25,648 nt of DNA from a virus: positions 1-25,648 of IMG/VR virus record IMGVR_UViG_3300025362_000033; one strand, 5' to 3'. A model generated the notes under the pieces. It made no database searches and was not told where the DNA came from. It saw only the letters and a program-made list of their open reading frames with translations. Shown here in pieces: positions 1 to 6,523 of this stretch (its first letter is position 1; each line of letters starts with the position of its first letter). A program made the translations under genes and the position numbers.

Positions 1-16
1 GTAAAGGAAAAATAAT

Positions 17-253
17 ATGAAAGCTGATTTGGAATTTGATTGCGAAGATTTAGAAGACGAAATGAAACTAAAGCGAATGTTGTTAGCTAGTGATCTATGC
101 TATGTTATTTTTGAAATGCAACAATATCTTAGAAATAAAGTTAAATACACCGAAGAATTAAAATCAGCAGATAAAGAAATTGAGGACATTCGATCTCATT
201 TAAATAATCTTTTGATTGACAATTGTATTGATTTAGATAAAATTTATAGTTAA
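17..253 (+). CDS. Small acidic helical protein, unknown function (78 aa)
   Basis: The ATG at 17 is preceded by an AAAGGAAAA ribosome-binding site. The 78-residue product is rich in Glu, Asp, Lys and Leu and reads as mostly alpha-helical, with a charged heptad-like stretch around residues 45-68 that could form a short coiled coil. No catalytic motif, membrane segment or cysteine cluster is visible. The stop at 251-253 is followed within 10 bases by the start of the broken YopX-like gene, so the two are probably co-transcribed. I do not recognise the family. It is called a gene on its ribosome-binding site, reading direction and tight packing. Confidence 0.7.
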   Translation: MKADLEFDCEDLEDEMKLKRMLLASDLCYVIFEMQQYLRNKVKYTEELKSADKEIEDIRSHLNNLLIDNCIDLDKIYS

Positions 254-261
254 GGATAATT

Positions 262-675
262 ATGGAAATTAAAGATTTGATTTTTAAAGGTCGGGTGGTT
301 AGTAGAAATGTTTGGATTTAAGGATCGCTGATATTCTTTGATGATTTCAAAAAAGGAATTAGAAAATATTTTATCTTCCAGAATAATCATATTAATCCAC
401 AGAGTAACTCAGCTATCTTCTATGAGGTTGAATTTAAATCAATCAAACAATATATTGGTAGGAAAGATAAGAACCGAGAAATGATCTTCACTAAGGATAA
501 ATTGGTTACTTCTAACGATGATCCAAAATTTGATATTTGGACTGAGAAAGATTTTGGAATTACAGAAGTTTACTGGAACGAAAAATATAAAAGATTTGAT
601 GGAACCAAGTGGTTTATTGAAGATGCTGATGAGAGTGTTTATGGAATAGAATTTGTTTCAATTTTGAAAGATTAA
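262..675 (+). pseudogene. YopX-like phage protein interrupted by an in-frame TAA
   Basis: The frame opens with ATG at 262 and stays aligned to the TAA ending at 675, apart from one in-frame TAA at 319-321. The residues before the stop (IFKGRVVSRNVWI) and after it (GSLIFFDD) match the family pattern in which a 'FRGKR...NGEWVYG.L' N-terminus runs on without a break, so the stop sits where a Tyr or similar residue is expected (TAT or TAC changed to TAA). Further on, QYIGRKDKNRE at about residues 67-77 matches the YopX signature 'GQYTGLKDKNGKEI'. An internal ATG at 481 gives a 64-residue open stretch but has no ribosome-binding site. The simplest reading is a nonsense-mutated gene; a sequencing error or a shortened functional product is possible. 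YopX proteins are common in phages, and their role is unknown to me. Confidence 0.75.
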
Positions 676-677
676 AT

Positions 678-685
678 TATAAATA
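678..685 (+). promoter_or_regulatory. T4-late-like promoter box TATAAATA
   Basis: An exact TATAAATA octamer lies in the intergenic space 41 bases upstream of the NrdD fragment's ATG. In T4-type phages this box at -10 is read by the late sigma factor gp55. The octamer is also expected several times by chance in AT-rich DNA of this length, so only its intergenic position supports the call. Confidence 0.35.
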
Positions 686-725
686 AAAGAAACATTAATG
701 TAGGTAAATAAAAAAGGAATTATTG

Positions 726-878
726 ATGTCAAAGTGTGGATGTGAGTGCCAGATATATAGTCGTGTGGTGGGTTTCTATAGACCCGTTAGCCACTGGAAT
801 TTAGCTAAGAAAGAAGAATTTAAAGAAAGACTAAATTATAATGTGAAGAAAACAAAAACACTAAAGAAAACTGGTTGA
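726..878 (+). CDS. Stand-alone C-terminal glycyl-radical segment of anaerobic ribonucleotide reductase (NrdD-like, 50 aa)
   Basis: The ATG at 726 has a clear AAAAAGGAA site 7 bases upstream and the frame ends in TGA at 878. The product begins MSKCGCECQIYSRVVGFYRPV, then S-H-W-N and an EEFKER helix. This matches the extreme C-terminus of class III ribonucleotide reductase NrdD: the second half of its zinc site (here C4, C6, C8), the R-V-V-G-F/Y segment whose glycine (G16 here) carries the radical, and the conserved 'YRPV..WN.GK.EEF' tail. A full NrdD is roughly 600-700 residues; here only this tail exists, and no NrdD body lies elsewhere in the window. Known glycyl-radical spare parts such as GrcA/YfiD repair pyruvate formate-lyase, and by analogy this could complement a host or distant phage NrdD. 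It could also be a broken exon or a remnant. Confidence 0.8.
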   Translation: MSKCGCECQIYSRVVGFYRPVSHWNLAKKEEFKERLNYNVKKTKTLKKTG

Positions 879-908
879 TATATTCTTTATATTTTTTAAA
901 ATTTACTA

Positions 909-936
909 TTGACTTTTCTTTCAAACTTGGTATTAT
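909..936 (+). promoter_or_regulatory. Early/middle-type promoter, family copy 1
   Basis: The -35 box TTGACT (909-914), a 16-base spacer ending in TGG, and TATTAT (931-936) form a sigma-70-like promoter with extended -10. The same unit recurs five more times on this strand. It lies 33 bases before the 102-residue gene at 969, whose ribosome-binding site AGGAG starts at 957. If TATAAT at 934-939 were the -10 instead, the spacer would be 19 bases; the copies at 19892 and 22358 conserve TATTAT but not TATAAT, so TATTAT is preferred. Confidence 0.85.
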
Positions 937-968
937 AATAGTAATGAACTTAAACTAGGAGATTTAAA

Positions 969-1277
969 ATGACTACAACAGACTTGGCACAATTCGGACA
1001 TCGTGAAAGAGAAATGGCTCAAGAACTTTTGAATCAATGGAACAAAGGAAATCTTCCTAAAGACTTCGATGACGATGAAGTTAATATTATGATGAACGAT
1101 CAATCAGGGAATGTCTTTCTAACCAATTCAGACTATCAAGTAGCTATGATGAATGGAGATGACTTAGAGATGTTCTACAGTTGTTCTGAATGTGGAAACG
1201 AAGGATTCAAAGAAGATTTCGATGATGAAACGGAATGTGAAGGTTGTTTAGAAATTATTAATGGAGATGATGAATAA
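969..1277 (+). CDS. Acidic zinc-ribbon protein, unknown function (102 aa)
   Basis: The start at 969 follows an AGGAG site and a strong family promoter. The protein is strongly acidic, with a Met/Gln/Asn-rich middle, and has a C-terminal zinc-ribbon pattern: CSEC at about residues 72-75 and CEGC near 90-93, each C-x2-C. The paired cysteines suggest one structural zinc. The stop overlaps the next ATG by one base (TAATG), so the two zinc-ribbon genes are translationally coupled. I do not recognise the family. A DNA-binding or protein-contact role is possible but not shown; the high negative charge argues against plain DNA binding. Confidence 0.8.
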   Translation: MTTTDLAQFGHREREMAQELLNQWNKGNLPKDFDDDEVNIMMNDQSGNVFLTNSDYQVAMMNGDDLEMFYSCSECGNEGFKEDFDDETECEGCLEIINGDDE

Positions 1278-1492
1278 TGAAAATTAAAACTATTACAAGT
1301 CAACATCGTAGAGATTTTACAGCAACACTAGAATGCGAATATTGTGGAAATCAGGAAACATTAAAAGATGGATATGATGATAACTACCATCGTAATGTTA
1401 TTCCGGCAATGAAGTGTAAAAAGTGTGGGGAAGTTGCTCCACCAGAATATCAATCACTAACTACAAAATATGCCGCACATGAGGTAGTATAA
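1277..1492 (+). CDS. Small zinc-ribbon protein (71 aa)
   Basis: It starts inside the previous gene's stop (TAATG). Two C-x2-C pairs, CEYC at about residues 20-23 and CKKC near 47-50, form a classic zinc ribbon of about 30 residues with a Tyr/His-rich linker. The C-terminal tail is short and has no further motif. The nucleotidyltransferase gene begins two bases after its stop, so genes 969, 1277 and 1495 form one operon behind the promoter at 909. Function is unknown; small stand-alone ribbons like this are common in large phages. Confidence 0.78.
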   Translation: MKIKTITSQHRRDFTATLECEYCGNQETLKDGYDDNYHRNVIPAMKCKKCGEVAPPEYQSLTTKYAAHEVV

Positions 1493-1494
1493 TA

Positions 1495-2472
1495 ATGAAT
1501 ACAATAGTTAAAATGATTTTTGGTTCACGTCTATATGGAACTGATACCGAAAATTCTGATACCGACTATAAAGGAATATTTATATCAGATCATAAAGATA
1601 TTCTTCTACAAAAAGTTCCTAAGTCAATAGACAATTCTACAGGAAAGATGCATGTTAAAAATACCAAAGATGATATTGATGTAGAAATGTACTCCATTCA
1701 TCACTTCTTTAAACTTGCATCGGAAGGACAAACCGTGGCTATTGATATGTTATTTGCTCCAGAAGATAAAATTATCGAATCTTCACTAGTTTGGAAATTA
1801 ATTGTTAAGAACAGGAATATGTTTTTATCAAAGAACCTTAAAGCTTTTGTTGGATATTGTAGATCACAAGCGGCACGATACGGCGTAAAAGGTGGAAGAG
1901 TTAATGCACTAAAACAATTTAAAGAAATTTTGGAAAAGGTAAATTATGTTGGAGTTAAAGAGTGTACACTAAAATTAATCTGGAAACATTTACCAATCAA
2001 TGAGCATAGTAGAACATATATTGAGCCAAAGAACTCTATGTCAATGTATGAGGTATGTAGTAAAAAATTTGAATCAACCGCTAAGGTTGAATATGTTTTA
2101 ACTCAAGTAAATAAAATATATGATAATTATGGAGCAAGAGCAAAGGAAGCTGAGAAATCTGAGAACATAGATTGGAAAGCTATTTCCCACGCATTTAGAG
2201 TGTGCTACGAGATGCTTGAGATATTACGAGATGGTACAGTTACATTTCCATTAGCTGATGCTCAGTTTCTTCGAGAATTGAAATTAGGACAATATCATTA
2301 TAAAAATGACGAAATTGGATTACGATTAGATTCTTTGTTAGAAGCTGTTGAATTAGTTAGTGAAGAATCAACATTACCAGATAATGTCAATCAAAAAGAA
2401 ATTGATGAGTTCTTATATAAAATTTTATATGGTAGATTTTGTAGAGATATTTTTCCATCTCAGTTAATATAA
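1495..2472 (+). CDS. Phage nucleotidyltransferase (pol-beta-like superfamily, 325 aa)
   Basis: Residues 10-25 carry the nucleotidyltransferase signature: G10-S11 followed by LYGT and then S-D-T-D-Y-K-G, with D22 and D24 as the metal-binding carboxylates. A further acidic cluster near residues 58-65 (DDIDVE) could supply the third carboxylate. This matches the predicted nucleotidyltransferases grouped as COG3541, often found in large phages, which are thought to transfer a nucleotide to RNA, protein or a small molecule; the substrate is unknown. The C-terminal 200 residues are helical and resemble the family's accessory domain (RSQAARYGVKGGRV, then AFRVCYEMLEIL). It is third in the 969-2472 operon. 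Length and motifs look intact. Confidence 0.88.
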   Translation: MNTIVKMIFGSRLYGTDTENSDTDYKGIFISDHKDILLQKVPKSIDNSTGKMHVKNTKDDIDVEMYSIHHFFKLASEGQTVAIDMLFAPEDKIIESSLVWKLIVKNRNMFLSKNLKAFVGYCRSQAARYGVKGGRVNALKQFKEILEKVNYVGVKECTLKLIWKHLPINEHSRTYIEPKNSMSMYEVCSKKFESTAKVEYVLTQVNKIYDNYGARAKEAEKSENIDWKAISHAFRVCYEMLEILRDGTVTFPLADAQFLRELKLGQYHYKNDEIGLRLDSLLEAVELVSEESTLPDNVNQKEIDEFLYKILYGRFCRDIFPSQLI

Positions 2473-2490
2473 ACTAAAAGGAAGATTAAG

Positions 2491-3519
2491 ATGAACAAAG
2501 AAAAATTAAATCTAGTTGCCGTTGAAACCGAAGAATGTAAAATCTATCTATCAGATCATAGAAGTTGTGGTGATAAATGGAATAATTATGAATTAGATGA
2601 TTATCTCTTTGATGGAATAGAACCATCTAAAACATTTGATCAAAATTGGGTATGTCTGGATAAACCACCAACTAAAATTACTAAAATGATTAATCAACCA
2701 AATATTAATCATCGCTTTGAATTAACAGATAAAAGTTTAATCTCAGATAAAATTCCAGAAGTTCTCAAAAGAGAAGATGTGGTTCTTAATGGTGAAGATG
2801 GTTATTACTGGAAAGAGGAATATGCAAAGTATAAATCTCTTTATGTTGAGATGTCCGACAAACAGGAACCGATAGAAGAGGAATATGAATTTAACTTAGA
2901 TATTGTAATTAAAACCAAAAAAGTTTCTGATCCTGTTAACATGTCTTATATTGTTCCAAAAACAGAATGGAGTAGTGATGGAATGACTACAATTACATCT
3001 AAAGACGTTAAACATCAATTAGTTGATAAGATGATGTTTCCAAGTATTCTTCTTCCACAACGACCATGTAAACTAACATCAACTCAAACATATAAAATAA
3101 TTCGTCAATATATTAAAGACAATATTAATCCACAGGTTGCTAAAATTACTTCGGATTATGATTTTTGTTTTACTGTTAAACGTAGAATTAAATTAGCCGA
3201 AATTGTAAAATATACTGTTGATGTAAATAATGGAATATTTCAAAAGAGAAAACGTAAACCAAAATATGTCAATAGACAACAGACCGAGAAAGAAGAAACT
3301 TGTTTCTCTATGGGACATTCTGGACATCCTTACGATGGATATGAATCAATTAAAGGATTTGAAGCCAGTAATCAAGAAGAATTAAAAGAGAAGATTGATA
3401 ACTATTGTGAAGAATTAATAAACTTTATCAACGCTAAATTTGAAGAATGTAAACATTGTAAAGGTAACGGTGTTGTTTGGAGTGAAACTAAACCAGAAAG
3501 AAAGGAAACTAAAGAATGA
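2491..3519 (+). CDS. Unknown 342-aa protein with C-terminal CxxCxGxG motif
   Basis: An AAAAGGAAG site precedes the ATG at 2491. The protein is hydrophilic and without signal peptide or membrane segments. Residues 130-150 and 230-250 are basic and beta-rich. Near the C-terminus, at about 320-327, is CKHCKGNG, one half of the C-x2-C-x-G-x-G unit seen in DnaJ-type zinc fingers; a single copy could bind zinc only with another cysteine pair or partner. Its stop overlaps the next gene's ATG (ATGA at 3516-3519), so the two are coupled. I do not recognise the family. It probably continues the 969 operon because only 18 bases separate it from the nucleotidyltransferase. Confidence 0.75.
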   Translation: MNKEKLNLVAVETEECKIYLSDHRSCGDKWNNYELDDYLFDGIEPSKTFDQNWVCLDKPPTKITKMINQPNINHRFELTDKSLISDKIPEVLKREDVVLNGEDGYYWKEEYAKYKSLYVEMSDKQEPIEEEYEFNLDIVIKTKKVSDPVNMSYIVPKTEWSSDGMTTITSKDVKHQLVDKMMFPSILLPQRPCKLTSTQTYKIIRQYIKDNINPQVAKITSDYDFCFTVKRRIKLAEIVKYTVDVNNGIFQKRKRKPKYVNRQQTEKEETCFSMGHSGHPYDGYESIKGFEASNQEELKEKIDNYCEELINFINAKFEECKHCKGNGVVWSETKPERKETKE

Positions 3520-3746
3520 AAGTTAAAAAATTATTAGAATCATTAAGTAAAGTTAATCCAGAATTAGAAGTCTGGGGATTCGATGGAGAAACCTGTCAAG
3601 CATATCCCAGAAATGATTGTGGTCGTGCGGATAAAGTTTCACAATATTTTAATACTGCATTGGAATATAAAGTTTGGGATCTATCTGAGAATATTTATGA
3701 TGAAGATAAACCTGAGAATGAAACAGAAGTGTTTATGATCTATTGA
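3516..3746 (+). CDS. Small hypothetical phage protein (76 aa)
   Basis: This coupled gene overlaps its neighbour through ATGA. The N-terminus (VKKLLESLSKVNPELEVWGF) resembles a very common class of small phage proteins of 70-110 residues that begin 'KV.ELIE.L.K.NPD..V'. No catalytic residues are evident. It ends the plus-strand operon. Beyond it the minus-strand block begins, so its TGA at 3744-3746 marks a convergent junction. Confidence 0.72.
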   Translation: MKVKKLLESLSKVNPELEVWGFDGETCQAYPRNDCGRADKVSQYFNTALEYKVWDLSENIYDEDKPENETEVFMIY

Positions 3747-3772
3747 CTTGATTCTTCAAGATTGACTTGATT
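3742..3772. repeat. Short direct repeat with weak hairpin at convergent junction
   Basis: ATTGACTTGATT occurs at 3742-3753 and again at 3761-3772. The bases between allow a weak 5-bp stem (CTTGA/TCAAG, loop TTCT). It lies where the plus-strand operon meets the minus-strand relic and could mark a recombination scar or a weak terminator. There is no strong stem or U-tract, so a terminator is not claimed. Confidence 0.3.
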
Positions 3773-3796
3773 TTACAATTTAAACAAATAATAACA

Positions 3797-4041
3797 AAAG
3801 AGGTGTTGCTCTTAAACGCAATATACTCATCAAGCGATGGCTCAAGGACTTTTGTTGTATTTATTCTCTTTGTTTTAATCATCACTGTGTTGACTGTATT
3901 CATTCTAGCCATCAAAGCTTTAACAACATCAGCTTCGGTCACTACCGTATTACCTGTTCCTAGCCCTAGCGAATCTAAGCTGATAGTGTTCGTACCAATA
4001 AGAATAGAGTTAATAATATTACTGTTAAAAACTTTTTCATA
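3797..4041 (-). pseudogene. Decayed fragment of the 467-aa secreted-protein gene fused to a fibre-downstream remnant
   Basis: Positions 3797-4012 align without gaps to 8409-8624 inside the 467-residue gene. The translated match runs from INSILIGTNTISLDSLGLG to LEPSLDEYIAFKS, compared with LEPSLDEYMAFKS in the full gene. From 4012 to 4041 the sequence instead resembles the start of the secreted 173-residue gene: an ATG just after the fibre stop opens MKKFLTVILLTLFLL and then hits TAG. The remnant therefore joins the first codons of one gene to the middle of another, with everything between lost. It has no credible start of its own; a GTG at 3942 opens 69 residues but has no ribosome-binding site. 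The reading frame also ends in unrelated sequence beyond 3797. I call it non-functional. Confidence 0.75.
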
Positions 4042-4760
4042 TTATTCAATCTCCGTTTTGGTCTTATCTACCATTATCGTGCCACCTATATTTCTAAGTG
4101 TGATGATATATTTTCCTGTTTCGCCAGCACCTATTAGCTCAGTTGCTTTAGGTGTTACGGTTGTGGCATTAGCATTATCAACCTCTATTTCAAGAACATC
4201 ACCTGCTATACTATTTATCATAGTCATACTTGTAACAGGGGTTGCGGCGACAGTTGCTATTTGCTGATAGTCGCCCCTTGCAAAGTCAAGACTTACTGCT
4301 CCGCTTTCCGCGCCCTCGTCATATTCAACAGCAGGGTGTTTGTGTAAATGGCTTGCGGGGGTATTGCTTCCACCTGTTAATGCTTTAATTGCCACCGCTG
4401 GGAGTTCGGGAATAATCATTGAGTAATTTGGATAGGTGCTTGCGAACCAATCTGATAAGGCTACCCAAGTTGAACCTGTGCTGTTATATAGTGTTCTAAT
4501 GCGAGTGTAGTAGTTAGTTCCAGCAACGGCAGTCTGTAATGCAAATCGAATCTTATTGCCGTAATATGCCTTAACCGCTCCGCCCGCTGGCATTGCCACC
4601 CAATCAGTACCGTCAAATAGTTGTATATTAGCTTGAGAACTTGAGCTGTTAAATGTTTCGACTGAGGTGTCGTAAGTTGCATCGCTGTATATCTGCAATT
4701 CAAAGTGTAAGGCTAGTTCGCTATTATTGTTTGGAATATTTGATTCGATGTACATTGCCT
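4042..4760. repeat. Duplicated fibre C-terminal module, copy B
   Basis: This segment is highly similar at the nucleotide level to 10046-10759, with long identical stretches across the 3' ends of both fibre genes. Both copies have the same orientation. Similarity stops at the start of the shared module (about 4757/10757), where the two N-terminal parts diverge completely. It is either a gene duplication or recombination of an adhesin module. Confidence 0.88.
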
Positions 4761-4956
4761 GTGAACCGCCGCCAACTTCAACGACTGTACCGGCGCTATC
4801 CTTCGTGGACAGCTTATTCGAGTTAGTCGAATCGTTAAACAGAGCGAATTTTCCCGACGGTGCATTAGGAACATTCGCCGGATCGATCGCATCAAACAGC
4901 AACCCGCCCTGAATGTTCGTATCACCAACTATCTTATACTTTACAACGTTTGCCAT
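4042..4956 (-). CDS. Short tail fibre / receptor-binding protein (304 aa), paralogue of the 664-aa fibre
   Basis: The first 65 residues are unique: a Val/Ile-rich start, then an NAPSGKFALFNDSTN segment typical of phage fibre N-termini. From about residue 66 the protein is a close copy of the last 240 residues of the 664-residue fibre. The shared part runs from QAMYIE.NIPNNNSELALHF, through VEYDEGAESGAVSLDF, to a terminal GETGKYIITLRNIGG segment. Modular fibres with unlike N-termini and a shared C-terminal half are usual for adhesins, so this is probably a second or alternative receptor-binding protein. Differences cluster around shared residues 110-160 (SDWFASTYPNYSMI versus SDWYAGTYPNFPLH), which may be the variable tip. 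It starts three bases after the 33-residue miniprotein gene. Confidence 0.78.
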   Translation of the reverse strand: MANVVKYKIVGDTNIQGGLLFDAIDPANVPNAPSGKFALFNDSTNSNKLSTKDSAGTVVEVGGGSQAMYIESNIPNNNSELALHFELQIYSDATYDTSVETFNSSSSQANIQLFDGTDWVAMPAGGAVKAYYGNKIRFALQTAVAGTNYYTRIRTLYNSTGSTWVALSDWFASTYPNYSMIIPELPAVAIKALTGGSNTPASHLHKHPAVEYDEGAESGAVSLDFARGDYQQIATVAATPVTSMTMINSIAGDVLEIEVDNANATTVTPKATELIGAGETGKYIITLRNIGGTIMVDKTKTEIE

Positions 4957-4958
4957 AA

Positions 4959-5060
4959 TTATCTATCTGTTCTTCTAGTTGTTCTACATCCACCACGACC
5001 TCTTCCACCATCTGTTCTTGGTCCATTTCCCATTGGTCCTTTTCTATCTCTATTAGGCAT
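4959..5060 (-). CDS. Gly/Arg-rich miniprotein with single Cys (33 aa)
   Basis: ATG at 5060 has an excellent AAAGGAG site 8 bases upstream. The 33 residues begin MPNRDRKGPMGNGPRT and end with GRGRGGCRTTRRTDR. The start recalls the 'MPGGDGTGPMGMGPMTGRG.G.C' N-termini of small DUF5320-like proteins. A paralogue of 31 residues lies at 6416-6511. The protein is strongly basic and probably disordered; RNA, DNA or membrane contact is possible. The fibre gene begins two bases after its stop, so translation is coupled. Confidence 0.72.
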   Translation of the reverse strand: MPNRDRKGPMGNGPRTDGGRGRGGCRTTRRTDR

Positions 5061-5080
5061 CTTAAGACTCCTTTATTAAT

Positions 5081-5437
5081 TTATTTATTTTTAATTTCAT
5101 CGAATATTGAAACACTAAGTTTAGATTTAGCTGATCCAGAACCCAATAATAAATTTATGTCATTGTATTCTTCTTCTATAGTCGGTATGTATTTATCATT
5201 ACCAACTATATACTCCCGCTTAAGAATACCAAACCACAATATTGGAATTTTGGTTTCAACTTCAAATCCCAACTTTAAACCAAATCCAATAGACTTAACC
5301 GCATGTGGAGCTGGATAAATTTTTTCAGTAACTCTAACAATTTTATCATTTTCAAAGAATGTTTCTGTTTCGGTAATCTTAGTATTGACACAACCAACTA
5401 ACAAAACTAAAATTAGTAACATAATTATATTTTTCAT
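5081..5437 (-). CDS. Phage-encoded lipoprotein (118 aa)
   Basis: The chosen ATG (5437) has an AGGAG site and opens a lipoprotein signal peptide: MKN, a hydrophobic run, then LLVGC with the lipobox Cys at about residue 15. The frame is open further upstream, but that extension overlaps the 71-residue gene in another frame and has no start signal. After the Cys come about 100 polar residues with beta character and a cluster near GFGLKLGFEVETKIPILWFG. It is probably anchored in the outer membrane or inner periplasm. Its neighbours include a membrane protein, so this may be a lysis or cell-surface module. It is too unlike known spanins for me to assign. Confidence 0.78.
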   Translation of the reverse strand: MKNIIMLLILVLLVGCVNTKITETETFFENDKIVRVTEKIYPAPHAVKSIGFGLKLGFEVETKIPILWFGILKREYIVGNDKYIPTIEEEYNDINLLLGSGSAKSKLSVSIFDEIKNK

Positions 5438-5447
5438 AATAAATCTC

Positions 5448-5663
5448 CTAAAAAAATTTACTCCAGAAACTTTGTTTAGGACAATCTTCTGGATTTTTAT
5501 TAGCTCTTTTAACAGCTCTCTTAATATCATTAACCGTAAATAAAGCAGTAAATGTTTCTTCATCTGTTTGAAAGATAACCGGAATATATTTGGCATTTGC
5601 TTTCCAATGAGGATTCTTATTATCAACGACTGCAAATTTTATACTATCAAGTTTCAATTTCAT
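5448..5663 (-). CDS. Small basic hypothetical protein (71 aa)
   Basis: The start follows the previous gene's TAA by one base (TAAAATG), with a GGAT-type site inside that gene's last codons. The 71-residue product has an N-terminal beta-like part (LDSIKFAVVD, KYIPVIFQ), a central ALFTVNDIKRAVKRANKN helix and an aromatic C-terminus ending FWSKFF. No cysteine pair or membrane helix is present. The segment 'FTVNDIKRAVKRANKNPED' resembles a small phage-protein type seen in lysis regions, but I cannot name it. It sits between the predicted membrane protein and the lipoprotein. Confidence 0.7.
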   Translation of the reverse strand: MKLKLDSIKFAVVDNKNPHWKANAKYIPVIFQTDEETFTALFTVNDIKRAVKRANKNPEDCPKQSFWSKFF

Positions 5664-5664
5664 T

Positions 5665-5925
5665 TTATCCTAGCCATCCTTTTACTTTAGCCCATAAACC
5701 AGCACCAATCAATCCAAGTGTCCCGATAACAACAGCATAGGTAAAGGCGGCAATAGCGGTTTTCTTACTTGTATTAAAGATACGAACAAAGTCTTTTAAT
5801 CCTGCCGCTGTATCTGAATCAATACCATGTGGACATTCTGCTTTAACTGAACCAATACCAGATAATATTTTATTTACTATCTCATCTTTGTCTTTTTCGG
5901 TTAGTGATTGCTTTGCGGAACTCAT
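5665..5925 (-). CDS. Small membrane protein, holin-like candidate (86 aa)
   Basis: The N-terminal 50 residues are polar, with AECPHGIDSDTAAGLKDFVR at about 29-48. They are followed by basic residues (NTSKKT) and one hydrophobic segment at about 56-78 (IAAFTYAVVIGTLGLIGAGLW), then KVKGWLG. One C-terminal transmembrane helix with a short basic tail fits small phage membrane proteins often found in lysis regions, but holin activity is only a guess. A TATAAATA box lies 44 bases upstream at 5969-5976, and it leads the group 5925 to 5081. Confidence 0.65.
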   Translation of the reverse strand: MSSAKQSLTEKDKDEIVNKILSGIGSVKAECPHGIDSDTAAGLKDFVRIFNTSKKTAIAAFTYAVVIGTLGLIGAGLWAKVKGWLG

Positions 5926-5968
5926 TTCGTTTTAATCCTTAAATTAGAAATTATTTGCTTTATATAGT

Positions 5969-5976
5969 TATTTATA
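5969..5976 (-). promoter_or_regulatory. T4-late-like promoter box (minus strand)
   Basis: The minus strand reads TATAAATA here, inside the only real gap (5926-5999) of this part of the block. It faces the small membrane-protein gene 44 bases downstream. The match is exact, but the octamer is not rare in AT-rich sequence. Confidence 0.4.
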
Positions 5977-5999
5977 AAATTAGATATTATTTGTTTTAT

Positions 6000-6419
6000 C
6001 TAATTATCCCAAGCTTGTTTTCCAAGGTTGTTACATGCTTTCTCAGCTAACCAAGCATTCCGGTATCTATACCAATAGAGAATTGGATTCCACCATTTAG
6101 AAGTGTGTTCTAACAACTCTATTCGTGCATTCATCTTTAACGCTTGGTTAGATTCATAAAAATCTTCATCAGTTAATTCAAAGCGTTCTATATATGTCCA
6201 GATAGTGTCGTGTATAACAACCGCACGAATAGCCCAACGAAATATAAAGCTCAATGCTTTGCGTAGTGGTTTCCAAGTTAAATCAGATCCAACGCCGTTA
6301 TAACAATGAGCTATTTCCCGGGGAGTTAAAGTCCAGAACCATTCAGGAATTATCTGTCCTGATTCTTCTATTCTCTTGAGAATCGGTATAACTTCTTCTG
6401 CTGTTAGTTTGAGTTTCAT
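6000..6419 (-). CDS. Hypothetical phage protein, possibly DUF1353-like (139 aa)
   Basis: The start overlaps the stop of the 31-residue miniprotein (ATGA, 6416-6419). The protein is aromatic-rich. The segment AVVIHDTIWTYIERF at about residues 66-80, followed by DEDFYESNQALKM and a tail of the type YWYRYRNAWLAEKAC..LGKQAW, resembles the 'VLHD..Y......D..F...L........Y......G..AW' layout of DUF1353 phage proteins, which are predicted hydrolase-like and often near lysis genes. The resemblance is by eye and partial, so the family call is weak; that it is a gene is well supported. Confidence 0.7.
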   Translation of the reverse strand: MKLKLTAEEVIPILKRIEESGQIIPEWFWTLTPREIAHCYNGVGSDLTWKPLRKALSFIFRWAIRAVVIHDTIWTYIERFELTDEDFYESNQALKMNARIELLEHTSKWWNPILYWYRYRNAWLAEKACNNLGKQAWDN

Positions 6420-6511
6420 CTTCCTCTTGATCTAGTTGTTTTACAGCCGCCACGTCCACGATTATCCCTTGTGCCCCGTCCGCTTCCGTTTCTTTTTGGT
6501 ATTCCTTTCAT
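6416..6511 (-). CDS. Gly/Arg-rich miniprotein, paralogue of the one at 4959 (31 aa)
   Basis: ATG at 6511 has an AGGAG site 6 bases upstream. The 31-residue product has a basic Gly/Arg-rich body and ends NRGRGGCKTTRSRGR, matching GRGRGGCRTTRRTDR in the other copy. The single Cys and following (K/R)TTR are conserved; the N-termini differ. It is coupled to the 139-residue gene through ATGA. Each copy sits immediately upstream of a larger gene, so it may act partly as a translational leader. Confidence 0.7.
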   Translation of the reverse strand: MKGIPKRNGSGRGTRDNRGRGGCKTTRSRGR

Positions 6512-6523
6512 TTTTCGCTCCTG

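Noticed and set aside
319-321. TAA read as a sense codon (altered genetic code) in the YopX-like gene
   Set aside because: TAA ends most other genes here at sensible places with new ribosome-binding sites next to it, and TGA and TAG also act as stops, so the standard code applies.
1577-1584. TATAAATA on the minus strand inside the nucleotidyltransferase gene
   Set aside because: It points against all nearby genes, so it is a chance match.
3742-3772. Intrinsic terminator between converging units
   Set aside because: Only a 5-bp stem and no run of U on either strand.
3733-3942. 69-residue minus-strand frame starting with GTG
   Set aside because: It has no ribosome-binding site and is a piece of the relic of the 467-aa gene followed by unrelated sequence.
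3767-4267. 166-residue hydrophobic plus-strand frame
   Set aside because: It lies antisense to the fibre and the relic; the hydrophobic residues arise from the complement of Asn/Asp/Lys-rich coding sequence. A similar shadow appears at the paralogous site near 10062.
5438-5635. Upstream extension of the lipoprotein frame
   Set aside because: It overlaps the 71-residue gene and has no start signal, whereas the internal ATG at 5437 has AGGAG and a lipoprotein signal.
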